A stretch of 64,000 nucleotides of DNA from an uncultured Bacilli bacterium. Lineage in GTDB: Bacteria; Bacillota_I; Bacilli_A; RF39; UBA660. Location of the stretch: positions 50,161-114,160 of the forward strand of contig CAKOMR010000003.1 of the NCBI GenBank assembly GCA_934096705.1. Direction: 5' to 3'. Positions 34,942 to 44,607 of this stretch are shown here, piece by piece (the first letter of the stretch is position 1; every line of letters starts with the position of its first letter). The notes beneath the pieces are model-generated. The model saw only the letters and a list, made by a program, of their open reading frames with translations, had not been told where the DNA came from and made no database searches. The position numbers were made by a program, and so were the translations under genes.

Positions 34942-36596
34942 TAATTATTTTTTCTTAATTTAGTAATTATATAGCCTATTGCTAAAATGCTTAACGTAAA
35001 CGTTGTAAAGTATACAGTTATATTATCAAGTGTGTTTGGGTTACTTAAATTATCACTTGCTAAAATATAATTACTAAAATGATTTGTTTTAAATGAAAGA
35101 TATTTAACTCCATCAATAGTTGTTTCTTCAACTTTATATTTTTCAATACTTCCATCATCATTAATGTAAAGCATTACTAGTCCTTCAGAACTTTTGTCAT
35201 AAGGAATTAATACTTCAGTAACATCATTAAAATTACTAATAATTTTGTCTAAAATATCTGAATATAATTTTAAACTATATCCATCTACTGTTTTAAACCC
35301 TTTTTTAGAAAGAATATTAATTTCTTCGTCAGAAAGTTTATAATTATCACTTATTAATTTAGCATCTAAAGGAACATTACTAGCTTTTGTTTTTAAAATT
35401 ATTCCTGTTTTAGTGTCTACTGATGAAATAACCCCAAATTTATTTGAATATTCTTCAGGCATTTGTAAAATACCAATACAATATTTTTTATCATTAATTG
35501 TAAGAACATAAGGAAGTGTTGTAATAAGTTCATCTTTGTCTTTATAGTAATTAATTACATTTTCATTACTACTACCAGATTTTAATTTTTCATATTCTTT
35601 TTCAAAATTAGTATTTACAAGTTCATAGTATTTCTTTGTATTAATTCCCATTGTAAGAAATAATACTTCCTCAACAGGAAGTGCTTCATTTTCCCATTCT
35701 TCAATACTAAAATCACTTTCAACTTTAACATTAATCTCTGAATTATTTATATATTTTTTTAAACTGTCTTCTAAAACTTTTGCATAATCTTTTACATCAG
35801 TTCCAACTGGTACATAAAACATATTTGATTGATAAAAGCCATTAAATGTAAAGCCATAGTAAATTCCATCATATTTTACAAATGTAAAACCATCAGCAAT
35901 ACCAGTAAGTGAAATACCTCTTCTTGTTTCTTCAAATGAAATTGAAAAATCAAAATCAGGATTTTTTTCAACAACATTTTTTACTTGAGCAAATTCTTTA
36001 AGCGATCTTTTCGGAGAAAAAAACGTAGTTGTATCACTTTCATAGTTGATTAAATGATTTATCATATCCTTATCTGCAACATTAAATGTTCCAAATAATT
36101 CATTTGTTATTAAATCAACCTTTTTGGTAATATTTTCATTTCCACTTACTTCTTCATAAGTTACATCCAATGTATATTTATCATGGACTTCATCTTCAAA
36201 ACTTTTGCCATAGTAAACCATTACTTCGCAAAAATCTTTATCTACAATCTGCGTTGTATTACCGTTGTGATAAGTATCACCTTTTCTATAACATGCAGTA
36301 TCCATACCTAATACATTTTCAAAATCAACTATGTTATATAAGTCATCACGAAATAAATATTCAAAAAATTTGTTATTTAAAAATTCCTTTTCATAAGTGC
36401 TACAATCATAATTATTTACTTTTAGCCAATTATAATTTTTTTCAACCATTGAATCTAAATTTGTGTACTTAAATGAAAATACATGATTTTCTATAATGTT
36501 TTTATTTTTTTGCCTACTTTCCTCAATTGTTTTCGCATTAACACTTGTTATCACAAACAAGCTTACAAATAAAACTCTTAAAAATTTTTTCATCAC
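34941..36596 (-). CDS. Surface protein with NPNT-type sortase signal
   Basis: 551 residues: signal peptide to about 21 (ending VNA), a long extracytoplasmic region of unknown fold, and a C-terminal sorting-signal layout: NPNTLDN, a hydrophobic helix (about 525-545) and the tail KLRKNN. NPxTx is the class B sortase motif, which fits the class B-like sortases at 1784 and 6083. The body has an Asp/Ser/Tyr-rich character without recognisable repeats. RBS AGGAG. Followed by a terminator. Substrate status is inferred from the tail. Confidence 0.72.
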   Translation of the reverse strand: MMKKFLRVLFVSLFVITSVNAKTIEESRQKNKNIIENHVFSFKYTNLDSMVEKNYNWLKVNNYDCSTYEKEFLNNKFFEYLFRDDLYNIVDFENVLGMDTACYRKGDTYHNGNTTQIVDKDFCEVMVYYGKSFEDEVHDKYTLDVTYEEVSGNENITKKVDLITNELFGTFNVADKDMINHLINYESDTTTFFSPKRSLKEFAQVKNVVEKNPDFDFSISFEETRRGISLTGIADGFTFVKYDGIYYGFTFNGFYQSNMFYVPVGTDVKDYAKVLEDSLKKYINNSEINVKVESDFSIEEWENEALPVEEVLFLTMGINTKKYYELVNTNFEKEYEKLKSGSSNENVINYYKDKDELITTLPYVLTINDKKYCIGILQMPEEYSNKFGVISSVDTKTGIILKTKASNVPLDAKLISDNYKLSDEEINILSKKGFKTVDGYSLKLYSDILDKIISNFNDVTEVLIPYDKSSEGLVMLYINDDGSIEKYKVEETTIDGVKYLSFKTNHFSNYILASDNLSNPNTLDNITVYFTTFTLSILAIGYIITKLRKNN

Positions 36597-36708
36597 ACTC
36601 TCCTACTCTTACAATTATTATAAAAGAATAAAATTATTAATTCAACATCAAAAATCACAAATTTAAAAAAACTGAATATAATACAAAGAAATACTAAGGA
36701 GGAAAATT

Positions 36709-37683
36709 TTGAAAAAAATATTTTATAGTTTCTTAACTTTATTAATTATCATCATTTGCTTACTAATATTTTTACCAAAAAAAGAAAATAAAAATATTAA
36801 AACCATTAAACTTGCAGAAGTTACACATTCAGTTTTTTATGCACCAATGTACGTAGCTATTGAAAATGGTTATTTTGAAGAAGAAAATTTAAAAATTGAT
36901 TTAATATTAACCCCTGGTGCGGATAAGGTAAGTGCAGCAGTACTTTCTGGAGATGTAAATATAGGCTTTGCTGGAGCTGAAAGTGCAATATATATCTATG
37001 AAAAAAATGAAAAAGATTATTTACAAATTTTTGCAGGTCTTACAAAAAGAGATGGTCAATTTATTATATCTAAAACAAAAAATGAAAATTTTAAACTAAC
37101 AGACCTTTATGGAAAACAAATTCTAGTAGGAAGATCATCTGGAATGCCGGCATTAAACTTTTTAAACGCCCTAAAAAAAGAAGGTATTGATGAAAGTAAA
37201 ATAAACATTAATTACAGCGTAGATTTTGCTTCTTTATCCGGAGCATTTATCGGGTCTAAAGAATATCAATATGTTAACTTATTTGAGCCAAATGCCTTAA
37301 AACTTGAAAATGAAGGTTATGGACATGTTGTTGCAAGTATTGGACTTCTTTCTGGTGAAATGCCTTATACGACATTTTATGCTAAAAAAAGTTATATTGA
37401 AAATAACGTTAACGTAATAAATGGTTTTAGAAATGCAATTAACAAAGGATTAAAATTTGTAAAGGAAAATGATGAACAAACAATTGCTAAAAGTATTCTC
37501 AAACAATTTCCTGATATTTCATTAAATGACTTAACAAAAATTGTAAAAAGATATAAAGATGCCGATTCATTTTTAGAAAGCACTTATATAAGTGAAAACT
37601 TGCTTGAAAATCTCGAAGATATTATGATTGATAACAATCTTTTAAAAGATTATGTTCCTTATAATAAGTTAATTATAAATTAA
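36709..37683 (+). CDS. Orphan SsuA/NMT1-like solute-binding protein
   Basis: 324 residues with a TTG start, supported by AAGGAGG at 36696-36702. N-terminal hydrophobic anchor (about 5-22) without a clear lipobox Cys, then a periplasmic-binding-protein type 2 fold: YAPMYVAIENGYFEEENL, AAVLSGDVNIGFAG, VGRSSGMPAL. Relatives bind nitrate, sulfonates, taurine or thiamine-pyrimidine precursors for ABC import. No permease or ATPase gene adjoins it, so it may work with a distant transporter or have been recruited as a sensor. Confidence 0.8.
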   Translation: MKKIFYSFLTLLIIIICLLIFLPKKENKNIKTIKLAEVTHSVFYAPMYVAIENGYFEEENLKIDLILTPGADKVSAAVLSGDVNIGFAGAESAIYIYEKNEKDYLQIFAGLTKRDGQFIISKTKNENFKLTDLYGKQILVGRSSGMPALNFLNALKKEGIDESKININYSVDFASLSGAFIGSKEYQYVNLFEPNALKLENEGYGHVVASIGLLSGEMPYTTFYAKKSYIENNVNVINGFRNAINKGLKFVKENDEQTIAKSILKQFPDISLNDLTKIVKRYKDADSFLESTYISENLLENLEDIMIDNNLLKDYVPYNKLIIN

Positions 37684-37710
37684 AAAACCACTAAAATTTA
37701 GTGATTTTTT
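37682..37710. terminator. Bidirectional terminator
   Basis: Stem CACTAA / TTAGTG (37689-37703) between A-run and T-run, shared by the convergent solute-binding protein and metallopeptidase-like genes. Confidence 0.8.
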
Positions 37711-39526
37711 ATTTTGATATAGATAAATCATTCTTACTTAAAAACAAATTTAAGTAATCATTATTTAGAATTGTAGAAAGTTCAAGCTTATCTAAATATG
37801 AATCAAAACAATTTAAATAAATAGTTAAAGGTACTTCTTTTTCATTACTCAAATTTTCATCAGTAGAAAAAATTATCTCATTTTCTTTAGAAAGTTTTGC
37901 ACCAACTCTTCCTTCTTCATTATATCCTATAGATATTGTCACAAAACTATCAAGCATAATATCTTTAACATACTTTCCCTGATAAAATAATGGTATAGCC
38001 TTATATAAATGTGGACTTACTTCCCTCGTATCTGTAATAATTTTGCTCATGAAATTATCATCATTGTATGCATGTATATTCATAAATGTATATACCATAA
38101 AATTATCTGACTCAAAATTAATTTTAAGAGAAAAATGTTCATCCAAAGAAACTGATTTATTTCCTGAAGGAGTATTTATAAAATCTTCACCATTATCATT
38201 AAAAAGTTCACAAAATAATCCATTATAATAACAAAACTCTTTTTCGCCTTTAAAATCATTGGTTTTACTTGCCAAATCTTTATAAGTAATAATATTTTCA
38301 TAACCTAAATTAGATAAATATTTATTATAATCTATTAAATAGTTCGTTAATGATGAGTGATCATTTAAATATAAAAATATTTTAGCAAAACTTTCAAATG
38401 GTTCATACACATTATTAGAATTTATATCTACACTTAATTTAGCAATTTTAAACAATTCTTCAATTAAACTCGGAGCTTTATCAAACGACATATTTACTCC
38501 AAAATCTCTTTTTGTTGTGTATAAACCGTCTAGGACGTTCGTAATAAAATCTACGTCAATTGAAGGATAAGTTTCTTTTAATAAAATTAAAAGTCCGTCA
38601 ATTCCATTTATACTATAATCACTAATGCTATATCCCACTCTCGAACATAAAAAATCGAGTACAGCTTGGTAATCGCTATAACTATTATCATTTATAATTA
38701 AATTAGTAATTTTAGAATTTATTGCTTCGCCCAAAGCTTCACATGATGTTGGGAATCGATAATAATTAATATCTTCAGTTTTATAATAAATATTTTGTGT
38801 AGAATGTAAAAACTCATGATATCTAGTATTTTCACTAGCATCGCTTGGATAGCATATTTTATTTTCTTTTACATCATAATATCCTAGTATATTTTCCCCA
38901 ATCGAAGACGTAAAATCATTTGTACTTAATTTTTCAATTTTTATACTTTTAAGGTTTTCATAAAAAACCCTAAAATCGAAATCAGGATAATAACTATGAA
39001 TAGTATTTACTAAAGTAATAGCTCTTTGTTTATCGTCACTATCAAAATTTGTGTTTTTTATCATTTCAATAACGCTTTCGTAAGAAATATCTTTATATCC
39101 TAAGACATTAGTTAACTCTTCATTATTTGTAATAGCTTTCTCTTGAGTAATTTTTAAATCATCCGCATAAAAAGAAGATACATTATAAGTAGTTTTTTCT
39201 TCATTTACCACTGGTTTTTCCTCAAGAGTTACTTCAGGTTTTTTTATCATATCTTTTATAATTGATGCTGTAACTGTTGTAAGAAGTGCAAGCGTTATAG
39301 CAGTATTTTTTAATAAAACTTTTTCTTCGAAATTTAATTTATGAATTTCATATGATATAAAACTGCTTTTTTTATTATAAATATTATTTAATAATATATA
39401 ATCCTTGTATTCTGGATAAGAAAGTTTGTCATTTTTCATTTCTAAAAAAGCCTTATGACCATCATCACAAAGAAATATTGCAAAAAACTTATTATTTAAC
39501 TTTATATTAAACATATATTTAAACAT
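37709..39526 (-). CDS. Membrane-anchored HExxH metallopeptidase-like protein of unknown family
   Basis: 605 residues. About 70 N-terminal residues precede one helix (about 73-92), so the large C-terminal part should lie outside. A zinc-type motif HEFLH (in RYHEFLHSTQ, about residue 240) is followed by CEALGEAIN, whose Glu could be the third ligand, as in gluzincins. The rest is unrecognised. RBS AAGGTG. The N-in single-anchor plan resembles the lytic transglycosylase at 57207. It lies 66 bp downstream of the cohesin-like gene, without a convincing terminator between them, so co-expression is possible. Confidence 0.68.
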   Translation of the reverse strand: MFKYMFNIKLNNKFFAIFLCDDGHKAFLEMKNDKLSYPEYKDYILLNNIYNKKSSFISYEIHKLNFEEKVLLKNTAITLALLTTVTASIIKDMIKKPEVTLEEKPVVNEEKTTYNVSSFYADDLKITQEKAITNNEELTNVLGYKDISYESVIEMIKNTNFDSDDKQRAITLVNTIHSYYPDFDFRVFYENLKSIKIEKLSTNDFTSSIGENILGYYDVKENKICYPSDASENTRYHEFLHSTQNIYYKTEDINYYRFPTSCEALGEAINSKITNLIINDNSYSDYQAVLDFLCSRVGYSISDYSINGIDGLLILLKETYPSIDVDFITNVLDGLYTTKRDFGVNMSFDKAPSLIEELFKIAKLSVDINSNNVYEPFESFAKIFLYLNDHSSLTNYLIDYNKYLSNLGYENIITYKDLASKTNDFKGEKEFCYYNGLFCELFNDNGEDFINTPSGNKSVSLDEHFSLKINFESDNFMVYTFMNIHAYNDDNFMSKIITDTREVSPHLYKAIPLFYQGKYVKDIMLDSFVTISIGYNEEGRVGAKLSKENEIIFSTDENLSNEKEVPLTIYLNCFDSYLDKLELSTILNNDYLNLFLSKNDLSISK

Positions 39527-39592
39527 TTCTTATCACCTTTTTTTACATATAATATATCAAAAATATTTGTTATTGTATAGTTAACTTAAGAT

Positions 39593-40999
39593 TTATTTCT
39601 TCTTAAGTTTCTTTTTCTTTTTATCATCATCAAATATATTAAATATATCCTCTTCGTCTTCGAGTTTGCCTTTAATTTCATTTATTTGGTTATCAATGTG
39701 TTGTTCTGTTATAGGATTTTTTACTTGAGTTTTTTTACTTTTCTTTTTCGAACTTAATCCTATAATAGCAATTACTGAAAGTGCTGTTGAAGCAATAAAT
39801 GCAATTGTTGAATATGTTAATGACTTATTTTTAGTTTCTAAAGATTTTACGTAACTATCATCATATTTGATAGCATTATGATCTTTAGTGTCATATAAAT
39901 AAAGTCCTTGTTCATTTGTTTCAACATTAATTGCTTTAATTATTTTATATCGATTTTGAGTATCAAGTTCTAAACATTCGACTTTAGTTTCTCCTACTAA
40001 AACTTCACTTTTTTTATAATCTTTAAGACTTTCATCCATCTTAAGTGGATACAAAGTAAGACTTCCAAAAGTAAGTTCTACATATTTTGTATACTTACCA
40101 TCTTCGTAGATAAATAAAGAAATATTTGCTTTTTCATCTTTTAAGCCGACTAAAGTAAAGTCAGTAATTTCGCTATAAAAACCTGGAACTTCCATTTCAT
40201 TTATTGTTAATTTTTTTTCAATATAACTATTCGGTTTTGATAATAAATTTGCAACTTTTACAACAGTATATCTTTCATTATCAACCATTACTTCTATAGG
40301 ATTTTTATCAATAACTTCAACATTTAATTTATAAGTTTTTTCACTGCCATTTTCAGCAACAACAACTATATTAAATGAGTTAGTTCCTGCACTTACTTCA
40401 AGTTCTCCATCGCCATTTACACTTGCTTTTGCATCGTCTTTTTCTGCAATAACTTTAATCTTTGTTTCGTCTTCATTAACTTTAACAGTATATTCTGTTG
40501 TATCTTTATTAAATGTAGGACTTATTTCATAACCCTCAACAGTTAAATTTTTTAAATTATTATTATTTGACAAACTTGCTTGATACTCCGCATAAGTAAT
40601 TACTTTTACATTTCTTTTACCATTGCTAACATCAAAAATACTTTCATCCCAGCCAAGTACTGCAGAAGCATCTATATAAAATGAAGCATTACCACTTTTA
40701 TTGGCTTTAAAAACATATCTATGTGACTTAGATTTAGTATTAGCATTGGGAGCAGCCTCAGCGTAATGTAATTCTACATCACTGGAAACTAAAGTAAATA
40801 AATTTTTGTCATAGTTTAAATTATATTCCCAAGAACCAAGAGCAGATGCTGATGATACTGTTACTGTAACTGTTATATTATTTCCCACTATTATTTGTGA
40901 AGCATTAGTACTAACACTTATTGTAGCACTTGCAGCATATACATTGCTTACGCAAAACATGCACATTATTACAATTAAATACCCTATTATTTTTTTCAT
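39593..40999 (-). CDS. Membrane-anchored protein with cohesin-like domain
   Basis: 468 residues: signal peptide (to about 22), a cohesin-like beta-sandwich (about 24-135: IIVGNNITVTVTV, LGSWEYNLNYDKNLFTLV), a cadherin-like beta-sandwich (about 148-230: LKNLTVEGYEISPTF), a third extracytoplasmic region, a helix (394-414) and a charged cytoplasmic tail rich in Lys/Asp. Cohesins bind dockerins. The gene 13 bp upstream in the same operon encodes a hydrolase ending in a type I-like dockerin, so this protein is the likely receptor that holds it at the membrane. The order cohesin then cadherin-like domain then anchor is unusual. Confidence 0.75.
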   Translation of the reverse strand: MKKIIGYLIVIMCMFCVSNVYAASATISVSTNASQIIVGNNITVTVTVSSASALGSWEYNLNYDKNLFTLVSSDVELHYAEAAPNANTKSKSHRYVFKANKSGNASFYIDASAVLGWDESIFDVSNGKRNVKVITYAEYQASLSNNNNLKNLTVEGYEISPTFNKDTTEYTVKVNEDETKIKVIAEKDDAKASVNGDGELEVSAGTNSFNIVVVAENGSEKTYKLNVEVIDKNPIEVMVDNERYTVVKVANLLSKPNSYIEKKLTINEMEVPGFYSEITDFTLVGLKDEKANISLFIYEDGKYTKYVELTFGSLTLYPLKMDESLKDYKKSEVLVGETKVECLELDTQNRYKIIKAINVETNEQGLYLYDTKDHNAIKYDDSYVKSLETKNKSLTYSTIAFIASTALSVIAIIGLSSKKKSKKTQVKNPITEQHIDNQINEIKGKLEDEEDIFNIFDDDKKKKKLKKK

Positions 41000-41012
41000 T
41001 TAACTATCCTTT

Positions 41013-42959
41013 CTAACTAATTGTTGTATATCCTAAAATATGTTTCTGAACTTTTAATAAATCTTTTATATCTACTACACCATCACTATTAACATCAGCG
41101 GCTTTAGCATAACTTCCCACTAAATTTAAATACCCTAAAATATGTTTTTGAATTTTTAGTAAGTCTTGGATATTTATATTTCCATCGCCACTAGGGTCAC
41201 CTTTAATAGCAATTATATAAGTTTTAGAATCATTACCATTTACTAAAGTAAGTTCATCTCCAGTACAAAGTTTACCGCTGGCTCTATTTGCAAAATTTAC
41301 GGTAACTGTTGATGAAGACTTTTTAAATAACTCTGTTAAAGATTCAACTGTATAACCAGCACTTAATATAAAAATATTATCACTAAGTGGAATTCCACTA
41401 CTAGCAACTATGTCACTAACAGATGCACTTTCTCCTTCCGTTTTAATAATATTAATAACATATTCTTTAACTTTTTGATTTTCGGCAGTTACTTTTAAAG
41501 TTACAGTTGTCTTATCACTACTTAAATTTACTTCTCCAAGTCCAGATATTGTTGCTTTACTATTTATTGTTTCAGCAGTAATATTTACTTTGTTAATTCC
41601 TTTGCCGGTATAATAATTATATGTATAGTTATCATGGCTAAAACCAATTACATCATTATTATTTATTTTTATATTTTTTAAATGATTATTAGGATTTCCA
41701 CCATTTGGAAGTGAAGAAGTTTCTGATGGCATATTATCATAAACTGGAATTACAAATTTATAAGCTACGCTTCCTATCAAATCCATTTCTTTATAGCCAC
41801 TATATGTAATTGAGGCTTCTGTAGCAGCGCCCCTTATATTAGTCATATATTGATGTGCATAAGGTGCATAAGCTGAATATGAACTTACGTTAAATTTTTG
41901 AAAATATGAAGTGTCTTGTCCTTTGGAAATATAATTATTTGTAATGTAATTTGCTCCACCTTTTATAGCATTATCAAGATTTGTCCATGGTCTTAAATAA
42001 CTTGTACCACTTACAGCCCATACAAGTCCATCATAAACTCCTGTAAAAGCACCGATATTATAAGGATTATAAACTGGATAATACTCTTTATTATCATAAA
42101 TAATTTTAGTTCCTTTTAAAGAGTTTCCAGAATAATTTCCTCCAGTCTCTTGTTTAATTCTACTTGCTAAATATATTGCACTTGCATTAAAACTTTTTCC
42201 AGCTTCATAAATAACGCTTGCTTTTTCTTTAATATCCTTACCATCTAAAATAGCTTCAACGCTACTTATTGTTTGATAGCTTTCATCAAAGGATAATTTT
42301 TCAAACATAAATATAGTTCTTTCGTCTAAAAAGTTTCGTGGATCCATATAATATGCCACGACTTCTTTGTTTGCAGCATACCAATCTTTTCCTTCTTTTA
42401 CCTTAAATGTATCTGTTAAATAATCATAACTTCCACTTTCAGTTGAAAAGTATCCTTCATAATTGGACTGAATAAAACTTTTACCAACAACGCTTTCCTT
42501 TTCGGTAGCTATATCAAATGGTAATCCATTTTTATCCGCTGTAAAAGTCCAATTTGGATATTTTTCTTTAAGAGAGCAAAGCATTGGCCAATAAGAATTT
42601 GGAAAACCATTTTGTTCCATTTCTTTTTCACAATCTGTAGTCGCAGAAATTGGAGTATCTTTTACCGTATAAATAGTTACATAACTTGCACATACATAGC
42701 CAACATCTTTATTTGAGTAGTATATTTTATACCATCCATCGGAACAGCCTTTTTCATTCGGATATAAATTTTCATCCGCTAAATCAAAATTTGCACTTAC
42801 ACCGAGTTTTTTTATCGAAGAATAATTTGTTCCAGGACCAGTTCTCAAGTTAACATCGTTATAATCTACTCTAAGTTTTTTTGTATCTGCTAAAACGTTA
42901 CACATAAAGGTAAATAAACAAATAATAAATAATAAAATCTTATTTATTTTATACTTCAC
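41013..42959 (-). CDS. Secreted glucosaminidase with SH3, cadherin-like and dockerin domains
   Basis: 648 residues from a GTG start (a stop codon lies three codons upstream; RBS weak). Order: signal peptide (1-24), bacterial SH3 (26-100, VNLRTGPGTNYS), linker, N-acetylglucosaminidase-type domain (about 125-400) with catalytic Glu271 in SRIKQETGG and the family's YNPYNIGAF, a cadherin-like sandwich (about 427-506), a short region, then two dockerin repeats (587-644: GDPSGDGNINIQDLLKIQKH and ADVNSDGVVDIKDLL), each with an EF-type calcium loop. It should cut the glycan strands of peptidoglycan and dock on the cohesin-like protein encoded next. Confidence 0.88.
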   Translation of the reverse strand: MKYKINKILLFIICLFTFMCNVLADTKKLRVDYNDVNLRTGPGTNYSSIKKLGVSANFDLADENLYPNEKGCSDGWYKIYYSNKDVGYVCASYVTIYTVKDTPISATTDCEKEMEQNGFPNSYWPMLCSLKEKYPNWTFTADKNGLPFDIATEKESVVGKSFIQSNYEGYFSTESGSYDYLTDTFKVKEGKDWYAANKEVVAYYMDPRNFLDERTIFMFEKLSFDESYQTISSVEAILDGKDIKEKASVIYEAGKSFNASAIYLASRIKQETGGNYSGNSLKGTKIIYDNKEYYPVYNPYNIGAFTGVYDGLVWAVSGTSYLRPWTNLDNAIKGGANYITNNYISKGQDTSYFQKFNVSSYSAYAPYAHQYMTNIRGAATEASITYSGYKEMDLIGSVAYKFVIPVYDNMPSETSSLPNGGNPNNHLKNIKINNNDVIGFSHDNYTYNYYTGKGINKVNITAETINSKATISGLGEVNLSSDKTTVTLKVTAENQKVKEYVINIIKTEGESASVSDIVASSGIPLSDNIFILSAGYTVESLTELFKKSSSTVTVNFANRASGKLCTGDELTLVNGNDSKTYIIAIKGDPSGDGNINIQDLLKIQKHILGYLNLVGSYAKAADVNSDGVVDIKDLLKVQKHILGYTTIS

Positions 42960-43010
42960 TACTTCTTACCTACCTTTCTACTCATAATACATTATAACAT
43001 ATCTTTCAAT

Positions 43011-43033
43011 AAAAAAAATACTATAAAAGTATT
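43011..43033 (-). terminator. Terminator of the ZIP transporter gene
   Basis: Minus-strand stem AATACT / AGTATT (43017-43033), then a T-run. Confidence 0.7.
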
Positions 43034-43035
43034 TT

Positions 43036-43827
43036 TTAGCCTAAAGCAACATCTAAAATCATCATTACTGTAAAGCCAATTATTGTAAAAAGTGCCATTA
43101 AATCTTTGCATTTATTTGTCTGACTTTCAGGAATTAGTTCTTCGACTACAACATAAATCATTGCTCCAGCGGCAAATGACAATAAAAATGGTAATATCAT
43201 TTGTACTTTTAATACTAAAAGAGCACCAATAACGCTTGCAATAGGCTCAACAACTCCTGTAAGAGCACCAATAATAAATGATTTCAATGGGCTCATTCCC
43301 TCCCGTCTTAAAGGAAGTGATACTGCCGTTCCTTCGGGAAAATTTTGAAGGCCTATACCTAAAGCTAATACTAATGAAGATAAAAGAGTAGCACCTTCAA
43401 TATTATATCTTAACGAACCAAAAGCAACACCCACAGCTAAACCCTCGGGAATATTATGTAAAGTAATTGAAAGTACAAGCATAAATGTTCTTTTTACTTT
43501 ATTGTTACCAGAACTTTTAATTAATTTTGAAGAAATCTTATCGCCTATGTAAAGAAGTATCCCTCCACAAATAAATCCAAAGGCTACTATAAAAGGTGCA
43601 TTAAGTTTTAAACTTTCTGCCATTGATAACGCCGGAGAAATAAGTGAGAAAAAAGATGCAGAAATCATTACTCCTGCAGCAAAACCGAGCATAGCGTCTA
43701 AAACTGTTTTATTTACTTTTTTAAATAAAAATACTATCGAAGCACCCATTACAGTTATAAGAAATGTAAACATGCAGGCGATGAAAGCAAGTAATACATA
43801 ATTCATATTAGAAAAAAAAGCAATCAT
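43036..43827 (-). CDS. ZIP-family divalent metal transporter
   Basis: 263 residues, about eight helices. Metal-path motifs HNIPEGLAVGVAFG and NFPEGTAVSLPLR identify the ZIP family (ZupT-like), which imports Zn, Fe or Mn. Length as expected. GGGAG lies 12-13 nt before the ATG. Separate transcript, ended by a hairpin. No metal-responsive operator recognised. Confidence 0.92.
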   Translation of the reverse strand: MIAFFSNMNYVLLAFIACMFTFLITVMGASIVFLFKKVNKTVLDAMLGFAAGVMISASFFSLISPALSMAESLKLNAPFIVAFGFICGGILLYIGDKISSKLIKSSGNNKVKRTFMLVLSITLHNIPEGLAVGVAFGSLRYNIEGATLLSSLVLALGIGLQNFPEGTAVSLPLRREGMSPLKSFIIGALTGVVEPIASVIGALLVLKVQMILPFLLSFAAGAMIYVVVEELIPESQTNKCKDLMALFTIIGFTVMMILDVALG

Positions 43828-43875
43828 AAATTAAAACAACTCCCTATTTTAATATATAATTACTTTTTAAAATTG

Positions 43876-44595
43876 CTACTTTTTCTTTGCTTCTTTTATA
43901 ATTGTTGATAATATACCAATGCCTAAAAAAACATACAATAAAATTCTTTCAAATTTACCATTATTTTCCTCTAAAACACTAGTTATTTTATTATCTATTT
44001 TTTCAAATTTTTCTAAGTTTTTATTAAGTTTTTCTTCATTAATAATTGTATTTTCAATATCATCATATTTAATATTATCAGTAACATTATCATAGCTAAT
44101 TGTACTGCAATACCCTTCTTCATATCCATTCTGTGACCAAACGTTTAATTTATTTTCTAAAGCTTTTTTTTGAATTAAACAAAGGCTATCAGTATATCTA
44201 TATTTTCCATAAATATAAGCAACTTTTCCTAAACCATTTTCAATTAATTCTTTTTGTAAAAGATTACCATCTACCCATATCCAAGCAAGACTTCTACCAT
44301 ATTTATCAGTTTTATTGCTATCTTCATATTCTAAAACAATTTCATTTGCTTTAGTTAGTTTTTCGCAAGTATAATCACTTGCCTCTTTTCCATATGGTTC
44401 AACACTTTTTGTAGTACTTACAGATTCTGGAGTATCTATTGCTAAAAATCTAAATTTTACTTCTTCATCATCAACTATAAAATAAGCCGTGTCGCCATCA
44501 ACACATTTTGAAAATTCTGCCTTTTTTATAGATGTCTTTGCACTAACATCTATAAGAATAAATAAGCTTAATAAAAATACACTAATTTTTTTCAT
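43876..44595 (-). CDS. Membrane-anchored thermonuclease (SNase family)
   Basis: 239 residues: signal peptide (to about 19), SNase domain with the catalytic set Arg49 and Glu57 (KFRFLAIDTPES) and Arg101 (KYGRSL), plus Ca ligand Asp in CVDGDT. A C-terminal helix (about 213-233) with a Lys-rich tail anchors it in the membrane, unlike the fully secreted staphylococcal enzyme. Cleaves extracellular DNA/RNA, perhaps for nucleotide scavenging. RBS AAGGTGG. Follows the 85-residue gene by 12 bp. Confidence 0.9.
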   Translation of the reverse strand: MKKISVFLLSLFILIDVSAKTSIKKAEFSKCVDGDTAYFIVDDEEVKFRFLAIDTPESVSTTKSVEPYGKEASDYTCEKLTKANEIVLEYEDSNKTDKYGRSLAWIWVDGNLLQKELIENGLGKVAYIYGKYRYTDSLCLIQKKALENKLNVWSQNGYEEGYCSTISYDNVTDNIKYDDIENTIINEEKLNKNLEKFEKIDNKITSVLEENNGKFERILLYVFLGIGILSTIIKEAKKK

Positions 44596-44607
44596 AATCC
44601 ACCTTTT

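Noticed and set aside
39590..39615. Terminator after the cohesin-like gene
   Set aside because: AACTTAAG...CTTAAGTT can fold, but no T-run follows on the minus strand, so it is not called.
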